From positions 558,001 to 622,000 of the forward strand of contig OZ237745.1 of NCBI GenBank assembly GCA_965178125.1: a stretch of DNA of 64,000 nt, given 5' to 3'. Below, one piece after another: positions 55,401 to 64,000 of this stretch (position 1 is its first letter; every line of letters starts with the position of its first letter). This DNA is from Bilabrum cf. latius. Its lineage: Eukaryota; Bigyra: Bicosoecida; Bigyra; Bicosoecida. The translations under genes and the position numbers were made by a program. The notes under the pieces were generated by a model. It was not told the origin of the DNA. It searched no databases and worked only from the letters and a program-made list of their open reading frames with translations.

Positions 55401-58400
55401 CAGAAAAGGAGAAGAAGTCGGTAGGATTGGTCTCTGATGGTTCGGAGGCTGAGAAAGGAAGCCTGTCTCCTGCCGACGGTGAAGATGCGCGCGTGGATCT
55501 CGATGGCATGCTGGATGGCAAGGCCAAGTACGCCAGCGTGGCTGCTGCCCTGCTCCTGTCGGGCTATGTGACGCGCCAGGACTCCTCGACCGAAGTGAGG
55601 AGAACTGGCTGGCGGCAGCTCTCCCTGGAGGACGCGGGGCGAGAGGCCCTCAGCTATGTTGAAGACGACACGTTCGAAGCCGATGAACACATGCTATTTG
55701 GGGCTGTGCAGCAGGCTGTTTAGCCCTCTGATGGCAAGCCGATTCCGGTGCAGGCGTTCACAGGACCCCCCAGGCTGGTGCCCAGGACACTGGCTGCCCT
55801 TGGCTCTGATCTATACGACGAAGAGGGCACGCTGGCGCAGGCTGTGTTCCTTGCTGGCGCTGATGCCGCCATCAACGCTAGGCTGCCGTCAACGCTTGAG
55901 CTGTGTCGCTCCTTGCTTGGTCGCAGCAGTGCCGAGAGGCAGGTCCTGCAGCTGGCGCAGCTCACAGGCATTGCATCTGCCGTGCTCGATGCGTCCTCTT
56001 CAACAGTATCGGATGGGGTGGCTAAGGAAGGCAAAGATGCCGGGGGCGATGATGATGATGATGAGAGCAGCGAGAAGCTGGGCCCGGTATCCCAGGACTG
56101 CGTGGATGTATTGCAGGCGTGCGTGCCGACAGGGGCCTTCGCCGCGAGTCTTGTGGGCCAAGGACCGGTAGCAGGCGGCCCGGCGGACATGGAGGCCGAC
56201 GACGAGAAGGTCGGCGGCTCTGGCATGTATGCCGCTGCCTCGGAGCCGCAGATGCTCGCGGTGGGGCTTAGCCTGGCTCGGTTTGCCGCCGCCCATCTGT
56301 CTACCCCGCAGTTCCTGGCTCAGTGCGCCGCCAAGGGCAGAGCTGGGGGGCGATAGGGCGAGGCGCTTCAGGAGGCCTTCCTGCTGCTCTGCCAGGCAAC
56401 CTTCCGCTTGCTGCGGAGGCAGGCGGTGGGGCAGGAGGAGGCTGAGCGAGGCCTAAGGTTCGCTCGCAGTCGCGCGAAATCCGCTTCTGGCGATGCCTCC
56501 CTGGCCGGGGTGGGGAAATCAATCAGCGAGGAACTGGGCGAGAGGTATGAGCTGACTGGGGCCGTCAGGAGCTGCCGCAGCGCCGAGGAGGCCGTGGCAT
56601 TCGCACGAGTGCATGCGTGGCGGGAGGCGGGGGAGGCTGCGTTTGCAGCCCTTAGCAAGATCGGCCAGCTGCTCAGCGTGGGAGCCTTCGCTGCTGTGGT
56701 TTCTGAGCTGCTGCAGCACGAGGACCCGGTGGTGCGCAGGAGGTCCATTTCCATGTTCAATGCGCACGTGTCTGCTAGGGCAGACAAACTGACCCGGGCA
56801 GAGGCCCAGCTGTACCTGCACCTGCTGGAGGACCTGCTGCCTATGGTCCGCAGCCGGGAGGAGTCCCAGGAGACGAGGCAGACGGCCTTGCTGGCAGTAG
56901 AAGTGCTCGCCAGGAACTTCGCGAGCGAGTTTCCAGTGGCGTTCAGGCCTGCCCTCGAGGCGACTGCAGAGATGATCGACGCTTCTGCTGCGCGGGTCGG
57001 CGATGAGCTGCGTGCTGCTGCGTGCGTGTGTGTGCAGGCGATGGCAGGCCACATGGGTACCTTGGTGATCAGCCACCTGTCCAGAGTCGTGCCGGCGCTG
57101 TTGAGCGCCGCGGAGCGGTCGCTTCCTTCTGCCACCGCCGGTGCTGCAGCAGCGAGTGGTTCCGGTGACGAGGGCAAGGGCGGCGATGACGCTGCTCGTG
57201 CCCTGCTCCTGCGATGCTCTCTCGGTGCGGTGGCTGTCTTCATGGACAAGTTTCCCTAGTTTATGCCTGGATTCCTGGTGCGTGTGCTGGCTACGACGTG
57301 CCACCCCGGGGTGGTGTCCCCGCCCGACGGTGCTATGGACATTGCATTCGGTGAGGAGCTCGTGGGTGCCATGTCGCAGGGGAGCTCGGGATCTGGACTT
57401 CAGGGCAGGATCCTCAAGGCGGTGCGGGCGCGCCGCGCCCTGGCAGGGACCCAGCAGCGGCTGCAGGAGAGCATGGCCAGGCTGGTGCCCTCGAGGGCGC
57501 TGTTGCCTCAGCTGCTCAAAGCACTCAAGAACAGCCGTGGGGGGGCAGTGGCCACGGTGTGCGGTTGCCTGTCTGCTATCCAGGGAGCCCTCGAAAACGG
57601 TCGCCGCGTGGAAGTGAGCGGACTGGCCCCTAGAATTTCAGAAGGCCTGCTAGATATGCTTGACTACAGGTGGCAGGCAGCGACGGCCGGAGCCTCGCGG
57701 CACAGCACCATCGTGGACCGTCAGGTGGGACGTACACTGGGCGCCCTTATCCTTCGCGTGAGCGGGGACGCTGCAAGGTCGCTTGTTGGGCTGCTGCTGG
57801 AGTGGGGCACCGCGGGCTTCGAGGAGCTCAAGGAGCTGGCCAAAGATGATGAAAAGGCTTTGATCGCTGGAATCGGCCGCCGGACATCAATGTACACGGT
57901 GCTGGGTGCCGTTATGCGTGCGGGGCAGGAGGCCCTCGTCGATGTCATGGGTGATGCGTTCGAGGCTGTCTGCGCGGATCTCCGGGGCTGCTTCGTGCCA
58001 GTTCCGCTTGCAGCGCTTGCAAGCGATGAGGGTGCTGAGGAGGCACGAGCGGGCCAAAAGCGCGGGCGCAGTTCGGATTCGGACGAGGTCGGAAGCCCTC
58101 CGGCCAAGAAGCTGAGAGCGGACGACTCGTCAGGCAGCGACGCAGACTCGTCAGATGACAGCGACTCAGATAGCGACAGTGACAGCGATGATGACGAGGC
58201 GGAGGAGGTGGCTTCCGAGTCTCGGCACGCAGACGCGATCACTGACGCGCAGAGCCGCTTTGTAGGCTTCCATGTGGTTGCCCGAAGCGCACCAAGGGGT
58301 GTTCGGGCTGCTGCAGCAGCATCAGAGACCAAGAGCACTGTGGATGATGCCGCCTGCCACGACATGGACGGCGGTGTGCTAGTCCCTGCCGTTTCAGCCG

Positions 58401-58987
58401 GAACGGTCGGAGTGCCGACGTCCAGGCACGGGCTTCGCTGCGCTGCGCTGGCCTTCTTGCAGCACCTGCTTGCCTTTGACTCCATGGGCTGGGTGGCGGG
58501 CGACAAGATGCGTCTAAGGATGATTGTGCGCAGCATTGCCGGCGCTTGGGCCCCGCCGTCATCGCGCAAGCGCGGTCTCGAGGATATCCTGGAGTCGTGT
58601 GCTTCCGACGCTGCCCAGCCCGCCGCGATGGCCGGTGGCCGGCGCGGACTGGCCTCGTACGGCGACCGGTATCTGCTCCCGGTTACCACAGCTATGGTCA
58701 AGTGCCTCTCAGGAGACTTGCAGTGGAAGCAAGTCAACCTCATGGTGCTCGAACACTCACATGACGAGCGGCCGGAGGTGCGCGAGCTGGCGATCAGATG
58801 CTCTCAGGTGGTGTTCGACGAGGCCGGGACGGATGACGTCATGGTTCTCATCCCGGAGACGTTGCCGTTTGTGGCCGAGGCCTTGGAGGATGAAGACGAA
58901 GCCGTAGAGGACTCGGCCAGGTCTCTGTTCAAGCGGCTTGAGGACCTCAGCGATGAGGATCTTGAGGACTTCATCAAGGGGAACTAA
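49415..58987 (+). CDS. UTP10: UTP10/HEATR1, U3 snoRNP small-subunit processome scaffold
   Basis: HEAT-repeat scaffold of the nucleolar SSU processome, needed for early 18S pre-rRNA processing and Pol I transcription. Exons 49415-49764, 49883-51887 and 52148-58987 (introns 118 and 260 nt) give 3064 aa ending in TAA. The N-terminus MATSLARQVA-TAG-L, then HEIGLNGLSELCGLNPAFYEF, LLSPYFATRPAQKALEFLVRHF and PYH-like helices match the HEATR1 start. VPVHRRQPLFAALLESLG and the C-terminal WKQVNLMVLEHSHDERPEVRELA, VLIPETLPFVAEALEDEDEAVE match its middle and its BP28 C-terminal region. The 11 TAGs are at 49445, 50106, 50391, 50796, 51663, 53267, 53588, 53657, 55721, 56354 and 57257. The protein is about 900 residues longer than the animal one (about 2140), through Ser/Glu/Asp-rich inserts such as DSSDDSDSDSDSDSDDDEAE. 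The third-exon acceptor (CTCGCAG|GAT) is the simplest joining but is not proven. Confidence 0.92.
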
Positions 58988-59148
58988 GTTTCGTGGGTGG
59001 TTTGAGTTGAAGTTGACGAATTCTGAAACGATCTTTCAAGGCATTCTTGGATTGTATTTCAGATTCTGGATTCCAGATCCAGGATCCATGATCATTCAAA
59101 ACAAGCAATGGTGATACCCATAATGATTGACTGCTTCCAAGCAGCATT

Positions 59149-61179
59149 TTACGCACCTTCAAAAGAAGTCACCGTGGACAACATCGGCTCTGCAGTCTCC
59201 ACAGGTGACACTTTGGCGAGCACAGCCTGCAACAGGCCGTTGCGAGAGTGCACAAGCTCTGGCGTAGAGCTGTTGGTGATCATGTCGATCGTGTGCCCAG
59301 AGCCCACCCCAGGCACCTCGAAAGACACGCGGCCCATACCAGGCGCCGACACGACTGCCGACCCGCCACCTTGCCCATCCGGCCCGACAGCGATGGAGGT
59401 GTTCTGGTTGCCGTCGAAGGCGAGCAGGGGGATGCTCACCCCGAACCCGATGATGGGAGACCCGTCCAGGGCACCGGCTGCCTGAGGCTTAACGACGGAG
59501 TGGTCGATCTTGACGCGCCCATCGGTGATCGTGACGGTCTGCTTGGCCGCCACGCCGTCGTCCAGCAGCACGTACGTCACGTCATACTGCACGAAGCTCG
59601 CGTTGTTGACGTTGCCGGGCAGCATGGTCACGGCGTACACGTCGGTGGCGAGCTTGTCGCCGAGGCACTCGAACCCGGCCAAGGGGCCCTCGGTCCTGCG
59701 CGGCGCATCTGCCGACGTCTCTGACGAGTTGAGCTGCCAGCAGGGGCCAACGGCCAGCCCACCATACTCCTGCTCCGACCCCGCGGTGGGCCCAAGCAGT
59801 CCGCTCCCCGCCGGCCCGCTGGCCATCCTCTTTGAGTGCATCCTGGTGACGCCCGTCGAGTCGTAGTGCGGGTCTGCGCCGGTCTCATGCTCGACGTACG
59901 TGCCTGCAGCGTTCGCGAACACCTTGTGGAACCGCGGCAGGTAGAACACGTATCCCCCGACATCTGCCGGCGCCGCGCACTCAGGGATGCTGTCGTCCGC
60001 AAAGAGGAATGCCGTGCTGACCATGGAGGCAGGCAGCAGGTTGTACTGGGCCTAGTACGAGTAGCTCTGGTAGCCCCACCTGAGGGCAGGATCGAACCGG
60101 TTCTTCACGATCTCCATCTCCCCGGCGGGCATGACCCACCTCCGGAGGCTCTCAAGGGACAGCTAGGAGCCGCGCTTGAACATGCAGGCCAGCTCTGGGT
60201 GAGGCTTACCGTCGGGGCTGCCGGAGCCATCCTGCAGCCGAGTGGCCCACATCTCGTACAAGGCCACCGACACCGCTTCGTTCCACTGGTGCTGGGAGGA
60301 GCGCCCCCCTGTGGGAACCTCTCCCAGCGGAGACTGCATCAGGAGCGACATCCATGCGCCCCTCCTGCTGAGCTCGGAGAGGTATGCGGCGTGGGACTCG
60401 TTGTAGCCGCGGGCAATCATGACGCTGTAGTACTTCCGGGGGAACACGTCGTATGGCATGGGGTTGAGTCCGCCGGTGCCGGTGTGGTCCTCGTACATGC
60501 CATCTGGGGTAAAGCTCCCTTCGCTGATCTGCTTGTCGAGCTCGGAGCGCCACCAGGATCCGTTCGAGCTGAGGCCGGCTTGCTCCCTCAGGTATTCGCC
60601 CGTAAGTGCGACGATGCCCCAATTGTTGGACTGGTACCCGTGATACGCTTCGAACGGCTGAATCTCGCGAAGAAGCGATTCCCACAAGTTCATCGTGGTT
60701 TGATTGACGACAGGGCGCAACGCCTCGAGTCCAAGCATTAAAGGCATAACATAAAAATTGCAATGACCTTGGGCACATCGAATCTGTGCAAGTGCTGAGA
60801 CTGCGGCAGTGTACGCTCGAATTGAGCTGTCTAAGAGACCTGTACCGTCTGCACAAGCCGAGTGCTTGGCCTTGCACAGGGTAGCGCTAGCGAAAGCGTA
60901 GCACGGTGTTGAATACTGGATCTCTTCGTGAGCGTACCGGTCAATGATGGTACCGTTCTCTGCCTAGTATTGCCGAAAGTAATCGACGATTCCAGCGATC
61001 CAGTCCAGAGCATCCGATTTGGTCAAGTTTGTGCGGCGGAATGCATCCGGTGTTGCTGCTGCTAGCTACTGAGCTTGAGCTACAGTGCTCTCATGCGGCC
61101 ACGCCGGAATAGACTGCCCCACAGCAGATCCAGCGCACAAAGCAGTAAACACCACTAGAACTTGAAGAAGCGCCATCAT
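59149..61179 (-). CDS. Secreted polysaccharide-lyase-like (heparinase II/III-like) protein
   Basis: Single exon of 676 aa ending in TAA. A signal peptide (MMALLQVLVVFTALCAGSAVG) leads into an alpha-helical N-terminal domain (DYFRQYQAENGTIIDRYAHEE, then EIQYSTPCYAFASATL; NNWGIVALTGEYLREQ; MYEDHTGTGGLNPMPYDVFP). It continues into QYNLLPASMVSTAFLFAD and a beta-rich C-terminal domain. This alpha/alpha-barrel plus beta-sandwich layout is that of heparinase/alginate-type lyases and their uncharacterised relatives. TAGs are at 61066, 60964, 60163 and 60052. Several NxT/NxS sites suggest secretion through the ER. The catalytic Tyr/His pair is not confirmed and the substrate is unknown. It is convergent with UTP10, 161 bp away. 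Confidence 0.78.
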
Positions 61180-61558
61180 TCGATTTACACTCAGCTAAGC
61201 AGGTACACTTCGACGGCCCTAAAGCTGATTCAGCGCAAATTGCACCGGCAGTGAACACTTCTTCGACTGTCCTGGAGCTGATCCAGCGCAAATTGCAGTG
61301 AGCGGCACGGAGCACGGTAACGAAGTACACGGTACTGGTCATCTTCAATGAATCGGATTTCTTCTTCTTTTTTGCTAGATATGCACTGAATTTGTCGCAT
61401 TCTTAGAAAGATACTACAATCGTGAAGTCATTTAGGGGTGTGACACATACTGAAAGCGCAGCCCGAGGGCCAGTGACGCTCTCAACCCCGACACATACCT
61501 GTCTGGTCTTGGCTGGGCGAGTGCCCCTTGCAGTCAGACCCACACAAGGTGAATTTTA
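61180..61558. other. Intergenic with an imperfect tandem duplication
   Basis: 379 bp separate the lyase-like gene start from the stop codon of the next minus-strand gene. Apart from the duplication listed separately I see nothing. The lyase promoter should lie here. Confidence 0.5.
61208..61297. repeat. Two-copy imperfect tandem repeat, 37 bp, period 53
   Basis: The segments 61208-61244 and 61261-61297 both start CTTCGAC and both end with CAGCGCAAATTGCA, with four or five internal mismatches. They lie 5' of the lyase-like gene and could be duplicated regulatory elements. Confidence 0.8.
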
Positions 61559-64000
61559 TCATACCTCCTCTGCATTACTCATGCCAGCTGATACGCTGCC
61601 CGCATTGCTCGTCCTGGATGCAGCCGCACCACCCTTCTTGGCAGCTGCCGCTGGGCTCTGCGTGGAGCGGGCGCAAGAGATCCTGTAGACCAGGAAGGCG
61701 ACCACAGCGAGCACCACCAACCCGCCGAGCACGCCGACGGCGATGATGCCCGGCGACACGCCATCGTTATCCTCGTCACCGTCCACATCACCTCCACCAT
61801 CGCTCGGCTGCGCCTCCGCTATGCGCACTTCCGTGTCGACCTGCTCCGCCTCGATCTGCACCGAGGAGACGTCTACCTGCAGACGAGATGCCACCGCGGG
61901 AACCTACGCGATGAGGTCGTCCAGCAGCCCGTTGCCCCCACTGGCGGGAGTGCCGGACACGTAGCCGGTCACGGCCGTGCGAGTCTCCTCCGCCGATGCG
62001 GTGACAGGGAAGCGGACGGAGGAGTCCACCTCGATTCCCGACCCACTGCCGGACTGGAGCACGCGAGCCCCCGTCGCGGCCTGATCCTCCACGCGGGTGA
62101 TGGTCACCTCCGATGCCCCTGTCGCTGCCGCTATACTGGCCTTGTATGGCTCGGCCAGGCTCTCGAGGAACTGCTTCTTGTTGACACCCTGCAGCTTCAC
62201 GCCCGCCATCTCGACGTACACGCCGATCTGCCGCACCGGCGCGGTACACGTGTTCGTGCCTGCCGAGCACACGAGTTCGCCATCGCAATTCTCACTGGTC
62301 TCGCACGCCAGCCCCTGCGCGCAAAGCCCGCAGCCGATTTCAAGGTCCTCGATGCCGCAGTCGATGTCCGTCTCGAAGCCGTTGACAATACCGTCGCTGC
62401 AGGTGGGCTCGGCGTCCTGCTCGAGCTCCTCGGAGCACACGCCCTGGTCGTCCTCGAGCCAGCCAGCGTCGCACGAACAGGTAAATACCGCGGGGTCGGA
62501 CGAGTCGGCTTGGCACACGCCGTTGCCGCACGGCTCGTCAGCACACGGACCTTCAACCCGGACCTGCCCGCAAAAGTCGCCAAAGAATCTGGACTCTGAG
62601 CATGAGCAGACCACGCTCCCGGCATCGCTGACTGCACACTGGGCCCCGTTTTTGCACGGATTGGGGCTGCAGGGATCCGCTGGTGCTGCTGTCGGGGACG
62701 GAGTGGGCGTGGCCTGGGATCCAGCTGGCGAAGGCGAGGGGCTCGCAGCAGCTGGCGAGCTGGAGCTGGCCGATGGGCTTGGGCTCGCGGAGGGGCTGCT
62801 ACTCATGGATGGTGAAGACGACGGGCTCGGGTTCAAGCTTGTGCTAGGACTTGGGCTGGTACTAGGAGTCGGAGAAGTCGACGGGCTCGGGCTCGGGAAT
62901 GCGGCTCCCACCATCTTGGCAAAAGGCGCCTACCCCGGGTCGGTCATCGAGTAGACCAGCTCGACGCACTCCTCCTGGGCCAGTTTTTCGTCACCGACGA
63001 TTAGGTCACCGTTGTCCAGCCGATGCTGGGACACGTTCAGCTGCAACGTTGCTGGATTCAGCTTTGAATCCAGTCCAATGCACGAATAGAGACTGATGTT
63101 GTAGTCGGTTCGGCCGAGGTCAGCTGCGACCAGTGCGACAAGGCCAGATGCTCCAGGCACCATCACCGTCTCGAGCACGTCGAACGACAGGTAATTCGAG
63201 CTCGTGTCCAAGTTGATCGAGTCCCTCTGGATCTGCGCTTCCTGCCTTCCCAGCGAGCTCTCGACATACTGCAGGCCGTTGGTGTCGCCCTCCAGGTCGA
63301 TCGTGTTGGATCGGACCAGCTCTGGCGAGATACAGTCAGCCACGGGTTCCTAGGTGATCGTCATAGTGTCATTCAAGGTATAGGAGTCGTCACCCGCCTG
63401 CGCTTCGCACATATCTCGCACCTATATCCGAGACGTGGACGAGTCGTCCTAGACCAAACCGACATGGAACGATGCAGATGATGTGCTGCTATCAGCTGAA
63501 ACAACGAGGCACATGTAATGCTCCGGATCCCCGAACGAGTGCACCACGAGCATCATGTCACTAGTCGCCTCGTACACCGCTGAGTCAACCACGACCAAGT
63601 CCAAGGGGGCGGCATAGCTTTGTACGATGTGGATCGTGTCGTTGAAGAAACAAGCAGACTCAATGGCACTGGTATCATCGGAGACGCCCTCGTACTGCAA
63701 GCTGGCAGCATCCAACGCTGGGGCTGCCTGCAGTCCAACCATCCAGTCGCTCTTGCTGTTGCCCCTGCACTCGGCATCTTGCGAGCTCGTCAGATTGTAC
63801 GTCTTGAGCGGGACTGCATCAGAGTCTTCAAACACGTTCGTGCATGCATAGTTGGCCTGCATGCCGTTTGAGCGATGCGGCCCAACGCCATCGATGTCGT
63901 ACAGCTCTAGTGTGGTCTTTCCATTCGTCATGTCGAAGACCCCTTTGGCGCACACCCAGGATTCCTAGCCCAGGGACCCATCGCCAACATCCGTTACATA
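61559..64000 (-). CDS. Cell-surface type I membrane protein with EGF-like domains, 5' partial
   Basis: The frame runs off the right edge of the window and ends in TGA at 61559-61561; at least 813 residues are visible with no intron. TAGs are at 63965, 63449, 63422, 63350, 62930 and 61904. The N-terminal visible part is beta-rich with many Asn-glycosylation sites. A Pro/Ser stalk follows (SPSPSTSPTPSTSPSPS type), then EGF-like modules (PCSPNPCKNGAQC; PCADEPCGNGVCQ), a Cys-rich unit (CETSENCDGELVC), a globular repeat-free region and a single membrane helix (IIAVGVLGGLVVLAVVAFLV) with a short cytosolic tail. The layout is that of a surface adhesion or recognition protein. A second EGF-type protein is the GH43-like gene at 8406. 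No ligand can be inferred. Confidence 0.85.

Noticed and set aside
1-64000. Window full of pseudogenes or sequencing errors, explaining the broken frames
   Set aside because: Every interruption is TAG, never TGA or TAA, frames do not shift, and sequence on both sides is conserved. Random decay would give all three stops and indels.
1-64000. UAG read as Leu, Glu, Trp or pyrrolysine, or programmed stop readthrough
   Set aside because: The two best-conserved sites (ALDH7 and strumpellin) are Gln, and TAGs lie inside Gln runs. Readthrough would not leave zero TAGs as terminators or about 78 internal ones.

Overview
The window is eukaryotic nuclear DNA from a GC-rich, intron-poor protist. It carries cytosolic ribosomal protein uS19/RPS15, protein phosphatase 5, the WASH-complex subunit strumpellin, the Golgi protein YIF1, an SPF45-like G-patch protein, the U3-snoRNP scaffold UTP10/HEATR1, GT-AG introns and signal-peptide proteins. 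Nothing is bacterial: there are no operons, ribosome-binding sites, CRISPR arrays or insertion sequences. I cannot place the lineage from this sequence alone.

The main discovery is the genetic code. Nearly every gene is cut by in-frame TAG codons, the same frame and protein family resume right after each one, and no recognisable gene ends in TAG. In two conserved families the TAG sits where homologues have glutamine: ALDH7, two residues before the catalytic Cys, and strumpellin. Several TAGs also lie inside CAG/Gln runs. I count about 78 such TAGs in 16 genes; every termination I can resolve uses TGA or TAA. The window should be translated with UAG = Gln and UAA/UGA = stop, the assignment of NCBI table 15. 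Coordinates below use that code plus hand-called GT-AG introns (44 to about 320 nt, mostly one or two per gene).

Layout. 1-3026 (-): kinetochore KNL1-like scaffold, 3' end outside the window. 3317-5103 (+): ALDH7. 5495-6052 (+): weak hypothetical gene. 6124-7908 (+): secreted GxGYxYP protein. 8406-9756 (-): secreted EGF/GH43-like protein. 9828-11396 (-): poorly resolved hydrolase-like locus with a long GC hairpin. 11599-13164 (-) and 13375-14154 (+): PP5 and RPS15, divergent. 14389-19158 (-): armadillo-like protein of 1589 aa. 19353-23108 (-): strumpellin. 23515-33782 (-): alpha-solenoid protein of 3328 aa. 34125-36860 (+): low-complexity protein with a C-terminal ubiquitin-like fold. 37766-40899 (-): secreted thioredoxin-like/ankyrin/JmjC fusion. 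41042-42426 (-) and 42563-43237 (+): YIF1 and the G-patch protein, divergent. 43684-47013 (-): solenoid/coiled-coil/RS protein. 47192-48959 (+): MRH/Cys-rich membrane protein. 49415-58987 (+): UTP10. 59149-61179 (-): secreted polysaccharide-lyase-like protein. 61559-64000 (-): cell-surface EGF protein, 5' end outside the window.

The genes are mostly independent housekeeping functions (ribosome assembly, endosomal actin, ER-Golgi traffic, kinetochore, phosphatase signalling) mixed with secreted carbohydrate-active and surface proteins, suggesting a phagotrophic or osmotrophic cell that breaks down polysaccharides. That lifestyle is inference.
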